Below are positions 5,739 through 12,570 of a stretch of DNA of 13,046 nucleotides, one piece after another (within the stretch, counting starts at the first letter, position 1; every line of letters begins with the position of its first letter). The position numbers were made by a program, and so were the translations under genes. The DNA comes from an uncultured Psychrobacillus sp. (GTDB lineage Bacteria; Bacillota; Bacilli; Bacillales_A; Planococcaceae), in assembly GCA_934234185.1 (NCBI GenBank), contig CAKQHO010000098.1, positions 1 through 13,046 of the forward strand, read 5' to 3'. The notes under the pieces were generated by a model. That model worked only from the letters and a program-made list of their open reading frames with translations, did no database searches and was not told the origin of the DNA.

Positions 5739-7856
5739 ATGAATAAGCTTCAAAAGAACTGGCAGGGGTGGCGCGATAACAGGTATCTCCCGCTTGTAAT
5801 AATATTCATAACCTCCATTTGCTTATTTTTATTAATTATAGGAAATGTCAAAGAAAGTACATATGATATTAGGTATATGAATCTAGCACCAGAGACAATC
5901 CGTGCTGTAAAAACAATGGAAGATCCTGTTAAGACAGAAGAAGAAAGAGAAAAGGTAGCTTCAGAAGTGTTACCTGTTTTTCAATTTCAAGAGGAAACAG
6001 CTGAAAACCAAGCTACTATTACTGAATCTATTTTAGAAGCTGTAATAGAAGTCAAGCAAACTCCCATCAACCAAGAAGAAGAGGCTGGCTTTCGAATGGC
6101 GGTTGAGGAGCTAAAAAAAGAGCTAAAGGCCTTAGAGGATAACTCGCAATATGTTCCGTTATCGGACGAGTCATTAAGGGTGCTTTTAAAGCAATATAAC
6201 TCCTCTCTTAAAGATGTAAGGGATAAGCTTCCCCCTATTATAGAAGAAACTCTAAGAGAGCCTATAAGAAGTGAGAATTTAGCAAGTGAACGGGATAAGC
6301 TTATCCAAAAGGTAAGAAATACTTTTAATTACCCAGAAGATTTTATGAATGTCATTGTGACAATCTCTCGAAACGTAATGGTAGCAACTGATGTAAAAAA
6401 TGAGGAAGCAACAAACCTTCGAATTGAACAGGCTAAGGCTAGTGTAGAGCCGACAAGGATTTTGCAGGGACAAATTTTAGTCCAAAAAGGCGAAATAGTT
6501 AGTAAAGAGGTATATAGACAGTTAGAGCTTCTAGGTATGCTAACCGATGATACGGAAACCTATAAGCCCTATATTGGCTTAGGTCTATTCGTTATTCTAA
6601 CAATGTGGGTTCTCTTTGGACAAACAATTATAAAAGAAGAGAAAAACAGAGAAAACGTGAAAAACTTAATCGTTATAGCTTTCAGCATACTTCTTTCCGT
6701 ATTAATTATGAAAGTAATTCAATCAGTCTCTTATAACTTTGATGTTGTGATAGCGTTTGTGTTTCCTACCGCTCTTGTTTCCATGCTCGTCTATTTATTG
6801 GTAAATGAGCGAGCTGCTTTTATTACAAGTTTTGTCGTAGCTGCGTATGCAGGAATTATCTTTCAAGAGGGTTATACAAATATATTCCAGATGGAAGTAT
6901 CATTATATATTTTATTTGGTTGTATTGCAGGAATATTTGCCATGCAAAAAATGTATAACAACTCCCAGATACTTCGAGCTAGTCTGATTGTATCGACGGT
7001 TAATTTGCTATTTATTATTTTTTATTTATTAACAACCAAAACATCGTATGAATTTATGGATATTGTTTTTTACTTAGGAGCAGCCATTTTTTCCGGTATT
7101 CTTTCTGGAGCATTAACTATGGGTATTTTACCTTTTCTAGAATCTGCTTTTGGAATCCTGTCTGCTATGAGGATGATAGAGTTATCCAATCCGAATCATC
7201 CTTTATTAAAGAAAATTTTAACTGATACACCAGGTACCTATCATCATAGCCTGATGGTAGCAAATTTAGCGGAAGCAGCCTGCGAAGTGATTGGTGCAAA
7301 TGGTTTATTAGCTAGAGTTGGATGTTATTATCATGATATAGGAAAAACGAATAGACCAGGTTTTTTTATTGAAAATCAAATAAATGGGTATAATCCACAT
7401 GACAACTTGTCTCCAGAGGCGAGCAGAGATATTATTATTGCTCATGCTGTAGATGGTGCGAATATTTTAAAAAAATATAAGCTTCCGCAGGAGATTGTTG
7501 ATATTGCAGCGCAGCATCATGGCACTACTTTATTGAAGTATTTTTACCATAAGGCAAAAGAACAAAATCCGAATGTGTTAGAGGAGGATTACAGATACCC
7601 TGGTCCGAAGCCTCAAACAAAGGAAGCAGCTATCATATCAATAGCCGATAGTGTGGAGGCTGCGGTTCGATCTATGAAGGAGCCAGATGCGAAAAAAATA
7701 AAGCAAGTAATTCAAGCAATCATAAAAGACAAGCTTTTAGATGGACAATTCAATGAATGCGACCTTTCCTTAAAGGAAATAAATCAAATAGAAGAAAGCT
7801 TTTGTTCGACGATGAATGGGACCTTCCATTCTAGAATTGAATATCCAAAAGAGTAA
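5739..7856 (+). CDS. pgpH: Cyclic di-AMP phosphodiesterase PgpH (7TMR-HD protein)
   Basis: Integral membrane enzyme of 705 residues (711 in B. subtilis YqfF) that hydrolyses the second messenger c-di-AMP to pApA, helping set potassium and osmotic balance. Order of domains: membrane segment 17-35; a large extracytoplasmic 7TMR-HDED domain (about 40-275); seven membrane helices (about 277-470); and a cytoplasmic HD domain. Metal-binding residues are visible as YHHSLMVANLAEAA (501-514), the HD pair His532-Asp533 in YYHDIGKTNRP, IIAHAVDGA (His569), AQHHGTT (His593-His594) and a late SIADSVEAAVRSM. All expected HD residues are present, so the enzyme should be active. AAAGGAG lies at 5722-5728 before ATG. 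First gene of the run to recO; its stop abuts the ybeY ribosome binding site. Confidence 0.96.
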   Translation: MNKLQKNWQGWRDNRYLPLVIIFITSICLFLLIIGNVKESTYDIRYMNLAPETIRAVKTMEDPVKTEEEREKVASEVLPVFQFQEETAENQATITESILEAVIEVKQTPINQEEEAGFRMAVEELKKELKALEDNSQYVPLSDESLRVLLKQYNSSLKDVRDKLPPIIEETLREPIRSENLASERDKLIQKVRNTFNYPEDFMNVIVTISRNVMVATDVKNEEATNLRIEQAKASVEPTRILQGQILVQKGEIVSKEVYRQLELLGMLTDDTETYKPYIGLGLFVILTMWVLFGQTIIKEEKNRENVKNLIVIAFSILLSVLIMKVIQSVSYNFDVVIAFVFPTALVSMLVYLLVNERAAFITSFVVAAYAGIIFQEGYTNIFQMEVSLYILFGCIAGIFAMQKMYNNSQILRASLIVSTVNLLFIIFYLLTTKTSYEFMDIVFYLGAAIFSGILSGALTMGILPFLESAFGILSAMRMIELSNPNHPLLKKILTDTPGTYHHSLMVANLAEAACEVIGANGLLARVGCYYHDIGKTNRPGFFIENQINGYNPHDNLSPEASRDIIIAHAVDGANILKKYKLPQEIVDIAAQHHGTTLLKYFYHKAKEQNPNVLEEDYRYPGPKPQTKEAAIISIADSVEAAVRSMKEPDAKKIKQVIQAIIKDKLLDGQFNECDLSLKEINQIEESFCSTMNGTFHSRIEYPKE

Positions 7857-7871
7857 AAAGGAGATAATAAA

Positions 7872-8357
7872 ATGTTAGAACTAGACTTAATGGACGAAAC
7901 AGGAACATTACAAGAGGATACGATTTCACTAGTTGAAAAAGTACTTCAGTCAGCTGCAAAGCAGCTAACTGTACAAGACGGAGCAGAAGTTAGCGTTACG
8001 TTCGTAACAAATGAAGCAATTCACGAAATTAACTTAAATTATCGTGGAAAGGATATGCCGACAGATGTGATTTCTTTTGCAATGGAAGAAATGGGAGAAG
8101 GAGAAATGGAAATTGTCAACGCAGATATTCCTGTATTACTAGGTGATATTATTATCTCGTTAGACCGAACTAAAGAGCAGGCAGAATCATATGGTCACTC
8201 ATTTGAGAGAGAACTATGCTTCTTAGCGCTTCATGGCTTCCTTCACCTACTTGGATATGACCATGATACAGAGGAAAAAGAAAAAGAAATGTTTGGTTTA
8301 CAAGAAACCATTCTACAAGCGTTTGGATTGAAGCGTGAAGGCAATGAACCTTCGTAA
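7872..8357 (+). CDS. ybeY: Endoribonuclease / rRNA maturation factor YbeY
   Basis: Zinc-dependent UPF0054 protein of 161 residues (YqfG in B. subtilis), cytoplasmic, acting in 16S rRNA 3'-end maturation and quality control of 70S ribosomes. The signature H-x3-H-x5-H is complete as HGFLHLLGYDH, His121, His125 and His131. The conserved NYRGKDMPTDVISFAM (56-71) contains the functionally important arginine (Arg59). ATG 7872 is preceded by AAGGAG 15 nt from the end of pgpH, and the C-terminus overlaps the dgkA start. Adjacent era encodes a GTPase that binds the same 3' end of 16S rRNA, so the operon keeps two small-subunit maturation factors together. Confidence 0.97.
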   Translation: MLELDLMDETGTLQEDTISLVEKVLQSAAKQLTVQDGAEVSVTFVTNEAIHEINLNYRGKDMPTDVISFAMEEMGEGEMEIVNADIPVLLGDIIISLDRTKEQAESYGHSFERELCFLALHGFLHLLGYDHDTEEKEKEMFGLQETILQAFGLKREGNEPS

Positions 8358-8709
8358 GCTATATCATTCCTTTGGTTATGCCTTGCAAGGTATTCGCACG
8401 GTAATATTAACAGAACAAAATTTTCGAATTCATACCTTGGCAGCTATTGTTGTTTTTATAGCTGGAATTTTCACTAGTCTCTCTAAAATGGAATGGATCT
8501 TAGTGATTATCTTGGTTTTTGGCATGTTTGTGATAGAATTAGTAAATACAGCTATCGAACGGGTAGTCGATCTAGTTACCCCAAATTTTCATCCGCTTGC
8601 TAAGCAAGCAAAGGATTTGGCAGCTGGAGCCTGTCTTATATACGCTGTATGCACGGTGATTGTTGGACTAATCATATTTCTGCCAAAATGGTTGGAACTA
8701 TTATTTTAA
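8344..8709 (+). CDS. dgkA: Undecaprenol kinase / diacylglycerol kinase family protein
   Basis: Small integral membrane kinase of about 121 residues (B. subtilis DgkA 123). In Gram-positive bacteria this family phosphorylates undecaprenol, feeding the lipid carrier of wall synthesis, rather than diacylglycerol. Three membrane helices are clear (about 31-47, 51-68, 93-114). The catalytic signature ELVNTAIERVVD (65-76) holds Glu65 and Glu72, equivalent to Glu69 and Glu76 of E. coli DgkA, and HPLAKQAKDLAAGA (83-96) is typical. The start is uncertain: ATG 8344 overlaps ybeY by 14 nt and is chosen here; an in-frame GTG at 8335 adds three residues. Neither has a well-spaced ribosome binding site, so translational coupling to ybeY is likely. 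The stop codon runs into the AAAGG of cdd. Confidence 0.94.
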   Translation: MNLRKLYHSFGYALQGIRTVILTEQNFRIHTLAAIVVFIAGIFTSLSKMEWILVIILVFGMFVIELVNTAIERVVDLVTPNFHPLAKQAKDLAAGACLIYAVCTVIVGLIIFLPKWLELLF

Positions 8710-8721
8710 AGGTGTGATTTG

Positions 8722-9132
8722 ATGGATAAACAAATGTTATTAGAGGCTTCTATACAAGCAAGAGAAAATGCATACGTCCCTTATTCTAAATTCCCAGTAG
8801 GAGCAGCTCTACTAACGAAGGATGGAGAAGTAATACAAGGATGTAATATCGAAAACGCTTCTTTTGGATTAACTAATTGTGCGGAACGAACTGCTGTTTT
8901 TAAAGCTGTATCAGAAGGTAAAAAAGAATTTGTAGCAATAGCGATATCGGGAGATACAGAAGGTCCAGTTTCTCCATGTGGAGCTTGCCGTCAAGTATTA
9001 GCTGAATTCTGTGACAAAAATATGCCTGTTTATTTAACCAACCTTAAGGGAAATGTATTAGAAACAACAGTCGCAGAATTATTACCAGGAGCTTTTACAA
9101 CGGAGGATTTAGACTATGCAGCAAAACAATGA
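8722..9132 (+). CDS. cdd: Cytidine deaminase
   Basis: Tetrameric zinc enzyme that deaminates cytidine and deoxycytidine to uridine and deoxyuridine in pyrimidine salvage. The 136-residue length is the same as B. subtilis Cdd. Zinc ligands and catalytic acid fall at identical positions: Cys53 and Glu55 in TNCAERTAVF, Cys86 and Cys89 in PCGACRQVLAEF. The substrate-side motif NASFGLTN (45-52) is intact. ATG 8722 is preferred over TTG 8719 because AAAGGTG (8708-8714) is then 7 nt away and the protein length and zinc residue numbering match the family. The 3' end overlaps era by 17 nt and carries the era ribosome binding site. Confidence 0.98.
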   Translation: MDKQMLLEASIQARENAYVPYSKFPVGAALLTKDGEVIQGCNIENASFGLTNCAERTAVFKAVSEGKKEFVAIAISGDTEGPVSPCGACRQVLAEFCDKNMPVYLTNLKGNVLETTVAELLPGAFTTEDLDYAAKQ

Positions 9133-10036
9133 GAATTATAAATCAGGTTTCATCTCAATCATAGGTAGACCCAATGTGGGCAAATCGACCTTTTTAAACA
9201 GAGTTATTGGGCAAAAAATTGCTATTATGAGTGACAAGCCACAAACAACTAGAAACAAAGTACAAGGAGTGTTAACGCTAGATAACAGTCAGATGATTTT
9301 CATTGACACTCCAGGGATTCACAAGCCAAAGCATAAGCTTGGGGATTTTATGTTAAAAGTAGCTAAAAATACACTAAGAGAAGTAGATGTCATTCTATTT
9401 ATGGTAAATGCTACTGAAGCTATTGGAAAAGGTGATGAATTCATCATTGATCTACTAGAAAATAATGAAACACCCATTTTTCTAGTGATAAATAAAATCG
9501 ATCAGGTCCATCCAGATCAATTGATTTCTATTATTGATTCATACAAAGATAAATATAATTTTGCAGAGATTGTTCCGATTTCTGCGCTTCAAGGAAATAA
9601 CGTAGAACGTCTTTTAGAAACAATCCAAGGGTATCTTCCGGAGGGTCCACAGTATTATCCTGCTGATCAGGTGACAGACCATCCAGAACGATTTATCATC
9701 TCTGAATTAATACGAGAAAAGGTTCTTCATCTAACAAGAGAAGAAATTCCGCATTCGATTGCTGTTGTAATTGATAGCATCAAGAAGGAAGAGAATACGG
9801 ATAAAGAAATGATACGAGTAATGGCCACTATTGTAGTGGAGAGAGATTCCCAAAAAGGAATTGTTATTGGTAAAAGAGGAGCACTTTTAAAAGAAGTAGG
9901 AACGAAGGCTCGTCAAGATATTGAAATGCTTCTTGGCTCAAAGGTCTTTTTAGAGCTATGGGTAAAAGTACAAAAGGACTGGAGAAACAAATCTGCTCAT
10001 TTAAGAGATTATGGTTTCAGAGAAGATGAGTACTAA
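9116..10036 (+). CDS. era: GTPase Era
   Basis: Essential-type ribosome-assembly GTPase of 306 residues (301 in B. subtilis) with an N-terminal Ras-like G domain and a C-terminal KH domain that binds the 3' end of 16S rRNA. All G motifs are present: G1 GRPNVGKS (17-24), G2 TT in QTTRN (44-45), G3 DTPG (64-67), G4 NKID (126-129), G5 SAL (156-158). The KH signature GIVIGKRGALLKEVG is at 238-252. The ATG lies within the last codons of cdd, 9 nt after GGAGG (9102-9106). It is 20 nt upstream of recO. Synteny with ybeY, dgkA and cdd is as in other Bacillales. Confidence 0.98.
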   Translation: MQQNNENYKSGFISIIGRPNVGKSTFLNRVIGQKIAIMSDKPQTTRNKVQGVLTLDNSQMIFIDTPGIHKPKHKLGDFMLKVAKNTLREVDVILFMVNATEAIGKGDEFIIDLLENNETPIFLVINKIDQVHPDQLISIIDSYKDKYNFAEIVPISALQGNNVERLLETIQGYLPEGPQYYPADQVTDHPERFIISELIREKVLHLTREEIPHSIAVVIDSIKKEENTDKEMIRVMATIVVERDSQKGIVIGKRGALLKEVGTKARQDIEMLLGSKVFLELWVKVQKDWRNKSAHLRDYGFREDEY

Positions 10037-10056
10037 GTAAAAGGAAGTGAAGGCTC

Positions 10057-10836
10057 TTGCTTCAAAAAGTGGAAGGGATTGTTCTGCGCACTTCATCCTA
10101 TGGAGAAACCGATAAAATCGTTACGATTTTTTCTAGAGAGCTAGGCAAAAGGGCTGCAATGGCAAGAGGAGCTAAAAAACCGACAAGTCGGCTTTCCTCT
10201 GTTTCGCAGCCCTTTACCTATGCCTATTTTCTTATTCAACAGGGAAGGGGAATGGGCTCTCTCCAGCAGGGTGAAATCATAGATTCGATGCGTTCGATTA
10301 GAGAAGATATTTTTACTACTGCATACGCTAGCTTTATTATGGAGTTAGTGGATAAGTTAATTGATGATGAAAATCCAAAACCGCATGTCTTTAATATTTT
10401 ACAGCAAGCACTAATGGCAATTTCTGAGGAATATGATCCAGAAGCAATTAGTCTGTTTGTGGAGTGGAAGATGCTCCCTGTTGCGGGTATTTACCCAGTT
10501 CTTCATCAATGTACTAATTGTGGAGCTACTGATGGGGAATTTGCCTTTTCTTTCGCTCAAATTGGTTTCTTGTGTCACAGATGCTTTGAAATCGATCCAT
10601 ATTTGATTCGTTTGAATCCAGCGCAAGTTAAGCTTATACGAACCTTTTATAATGTACCAATCGATCAAGTTGGTAAGCTTTCCTTGAAAAAGGAAACAAA
10701 GGGCTTTATAAAAAAAATAGTACGTACCATTTACTCAGAGCAGGTTGGGGTCCGATTAAAATCACAGTCTTTTCTTGATCAAATGGAAAAAACGCCAGAA
10801 TTCTTTCAACCAAAAAAAGATCCAGAAGAGGGATAA
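10057..10836 (+). CDS. recO: DNA repair protein RecO
   Basis: Recombination mediator of 259 residues (255 in B. subtilis) that, with RecR and RecF, loads RecA onto SSB-coated single-stranded DNA and promotes strand annealing. The N-terminal OB fold begins KVEGIVLRTSSYGETDKIVTIF, followed by a helical region and a zinc site of four cysteines (Cys152, Cys155, Cys173, Cys176; CTNC and CHRC). The start is TTG 10057 with AAGGAAGTG at 10041-10049; no ATG near the family N-terminus exists. It is the last gene of the run. Its final codons and stop lie inside the hairpin that terminates transcription. Confidence 0.97.
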   Translation: MLQKVEGIVLRTSSYGETDKIVTIFSRELGKRAAMARGAKKPTSRLSSVSQPFTYAYFLIQQGRGMGSLQQGEIIDSMRSIREDIFTTAYASFIMELVDKLIDDENPKPHVFNILQQALMAISEEYDPEAISLFVEWKMLPVAGIYPVLHQCTNCGATDGEFAFSFAQIGFLCHRCFEIDPYLIRLNPAQVKLIRTFYNVPIDQVGKLSLKKETKGFIKKIVRTIYSEQVGVRLKSQSFLDQMEKTPEFFQPKKDPEEG

Positions 10837-10854
10837 CCCTTATCTGGATCTTTT
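10815..10854. terminator. Bidirectional terminator between convergent recO and glyQS
   Basis: AAAAGATCCAGA (10815-10826) pairs perfectly with TCTGGATCTTTT (10843-10854), with an inner AGGG/CCCT pairing (10829-10832 with 10837-10840). The right side ends in TTTTATT for recO; the left flank is a run of seven A residues (10812-10818), which gives a T-run for the minus-strand synthetase. The recO stop codon lies in the loop. Confidence 0.9.
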
Positions 10855-10863
10855 ATTCATTTA

Positions 10864-12246
10864 TTAAAACTCTAAATGACTTTCAATATATGCTTTCACT
10901 TCAGCTATAGGCATTCTAGTTTGCTCCATAGAATCTCTATGGCGAACTGTAACCTGACCATCTGTTTCCGAATCGAAATCATAAGTGATACAGAATGGAG
11001 TTCCAATTTCATCTTGACGACGGTAGCGTTTACCGATGGATTGGGATTCATCATAGTCAACCATGAAATGCTTGCTTAAATCGGCAAACAATGAAGTTGC
11101 TCCATCTGAAAGCTTCTTAGAAAGTGGAAGAATAGCTGCCTTAATAGGCGCAATAGCCGGATGGAATCGTAAAACTGTACGTTTATCGTCTCCTTCTAGC
11201 TGCTCCTCATCAAAAGCTTCACAAAGGAATGCTAAAGTCACACGGTCTGCACCTAAAGATGGTTCAATACAGTAAGGTACATAACGCTCATTTGTAACGG
11301 GATCGATATAATTAAAATCTTCTCCCGAGTGTTCCATGTGCTGTTTTAGATCATAGTCTGTTCTGTCAGCAATACCCCATAGCTCTCCCCATCCAAACGG
11401 GAATTTGTATTCGATATCGGTTGTAGCGTTAGAATAATGGGATAATTCATCCTCTGAATGATCACGTAAACGAATGCTATCTTCAGCTACACCTAATTTT
11501 AGTAGCCATTCCTTACAGAAATTACGCCAGTAAGTGAACCACTCTAAATCCTCACCTGGCTTACAGAAAAATTCAAGTTCCATTTGTTCAAACTCTCTTG
11601 TTCTAAAAGTGAAGTTACCTGGTGTTATTTCGTTGCGGAAGCTTTTACCAACTTGAGCAATACCAAATGGCATTTTCTTACGCATAGAGCGCTGAACATT
11701 TTTATAGTTCACAAAGATACCTTGAGCTGTTTCTGGACGTAGGTATATCTCGTTAGTAGAAGATTCAGTAACACCTTGGAAGGTTTTAAACATCAAGTTA
11801 AATTGACGAATATCTGTATAATCAAAAGCACCACAAGTAGGACAAACGATGTTGTGTTCTTTCATGATTTCTTCCATTTTTTCAAATGACAGTCCATCTA
11901 CTACCATTTCTATACCTGTTTTGTCTAATGCATCTTCAATAATTTTATCCACACGGTGACGAGATTTACATTGCTTACAATCAACCATAGGATCATTGAA
12001 GTTACCGATGTGGCCTGAAGCAACCCATGTTTTCGGGTTCATCAAAATCGCTGCATCTAGTCCAACATTATATGGTGATTCTTGTACAAATTTTTTCCAC
12101 CAAGCTTTTTTCACATTGTTTTTAAGTTCTACACCTAGAGGACCATAATCCCAAGTGTTTGCTAACCCACCATAGATTTCTGAGCCAGGAAATACAAATC
12201 CTCTGTGTTTTGCTAAACTTACTACATTTTCCATAGAAATTACCAT
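10864..12246 (-). CDS. glyQS: Glycine--tRNA ligase, single-chain homodimeric type
   Basis: Class II aminoacyl-tRNA synthetase of 460 residues that charges tRNA-Gly. It is the alpha-2 type also found in staphylococci and the B. cereus group, not the two-subunit GlyQ/GlyS enzyme of B. subtilis. GFVFPGSEIYGGLANTWDYG (16-35) is typical; RPETAQG lies at 170-176, motif 2 GKSFRNEITPGNFTFRTREF at 200-219, motif 3 SLGADR at 330-335, and the anticodon-binding domain spans about 366-455. Cys90, Cys93, Cys135 and Cys138 (CKQC, CPTC) look like a zinc site. ATG 12246 is chosen because GGAGG (12255-12259) is 8 nt upstream; extending the frame to 12291 would enter the leader terminator. It is convergent with recO and controlled by a T-box. 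Confidence 0.97.
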   Translation of the reverse strand: MVISMENVVSLAKHRGFVFPGSEIYGGLANTWDYGPLGVELKNNVKKAWWKKFVQESPYNVGLDAAILMNPKTWVASGHIGNFNDPMVDCKQCKSRHRVDKIIEDALDKTGIEMVVDGLSFEKMEEIMKEHNIVCPTCGAFDYTDIRQFNLMFKTFQGVTESSTNEIYLRPETAQGIFVNYKNVQRSMRKKMPFGIAQVGKSFRNEITPGNFTFRTREFEQMELEFFCKPGEDLEWFTYWRNFCKEWLLKLGVAEDSIRLRDHSEDELSHYSNATTDIEYKFPFGWGELWGIADRTDYDLKQHMEHSGEDFNYIDPVTNERYVPYCIEPSLGADRVTLAFLCEAFDEEQLEGDDKRTVLRFHPAIAPIKAAILPLSKKLSDGATSLFADLSKHFMVDYDESQSIGKRYRRQDEIGTPFCITYDFDSETDGQVTVRHRDSMEQTRMPIAEVKAYIESHLEF

Positions 12247-12290
12247 AAGAAATACCTCCAGTTCTAATTTATAAACTTTTAAAGAAAACA

Positions 12291-12330
12291 AAAAACTCGT
12301 CTCCGGGCTATTATTAGCCCGGGGACGAGT
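12291..12330 (-). terminator. Regulated terminator of the glyQS T-box
   Basis: ACTCGTCCCCGGGCTA (12330-12315) pairs with TAGCCCGGAGACGAGT (12310-12295) with a single C/A mismatch and a 4-nt loop; a T-run follows at 12295-12291. The CCCC of its 5' arm (12324-12321) can instead pair with the GGGG just before the T-box sequence, which gives the competing antiterminator. Confidence 0.94.
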
Positions 12331-12485
12331 TGTTAACCCGCGGTTCCACCCCGATTGATTGCAATTAGCAATCCTCTTTAAAAGTAGTAAGCTCCAAGCT
12401 GCCGTTTTCCTGTAGTGTGGTCTTTCACTATCACCACTCGCTTTTGGTTACAGTACTTATAATGCTCTTCAACGCTAAAATATTT
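12291..12485 (-). promoter_or_regulatory. Glycine-specific T-box riboswitch leader of glyQS
   Basis: All parts of a T-box are readable on the minus strand and fill most of the gap between glyQS and ccpN (12247-12570). Stem I runs from 12476 with the GAAGAG kink-turn motif; AGCGAG is at 12442-12437 and a 5-bp distal hairpin at 12437-12417. The specifier GGC, followed by A, is at 12403-12401 and would read the GCC anticodon of tRNA-Gly. Stem III is GATTGC/GCAATC (12373-12357). The T-box core GGGGTGGAACCGCG spans 12352-12339, with bulge TGGA complementary to a UCCA acceptor end. Stem II is absent, as is usual for glycine leaders. Uncharged tRNA-Gly should stabilise the antiterminator and turn on the gene. 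Confidence 0.95.
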
Positions 12486-12491
12486 ATCTGA

Positions 12492-12520
12492 ATTGTAACA
12501 TATGCATCTTTATTTCGCAA
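12492..12520 (-). promoter_or_regulatory. Sigma-A promoter of glyQS
   Basis: On the minus strand TTGCGA (12520-12515) and TACAAT (12497-12492) are 17 nt apart, with TGT immediately before the -10 (extended -10). Transcription should start near 12485, just ahead of T-box stem I. Its -35 overlaps the -35 of the divergent ccpN promoter. Confidence 0.85.
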
Positions 12521-12542
12521 TGCGTGGGTTAAATGGTATACT
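12514..12542 (+). promoter_or_regulatory. Sigma-A promoter of ccpN
   Basis: TTCGCA (12514-12519, four of six consensus bases) and TATACT (12537-12542) are 17 nt apart, with an extended TGG before the -10. The start of transcription would be near 12549, leaving a leader of about 20 nt. An imperfect-consensus -35 is offset by the extended -10. The small palindrome ACTAA-T-TTAGT (12540-12550) overlaps the -10 and start site. Confidence 0.75.
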
Positions 12543-12570
12543 AATTTAGTATTAAGAATAACTTGAGGCG

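Noticed and set aside
10876..11275. Two plus-strand frames of about 70 codons opposite glyQS
   Set aside because: They overlap conserved coding sequence of the synthetase C-terminus and have no supporting start signals or domain features.
12247..12291. N-terminal extension of the synthetase to 475 residues
   Set aside because: It would begin inside the T-box terminator, adds a stretch with no similarity to the enzyme family, and bypasses the well-spaced GGAGG that serves ATG 12246.
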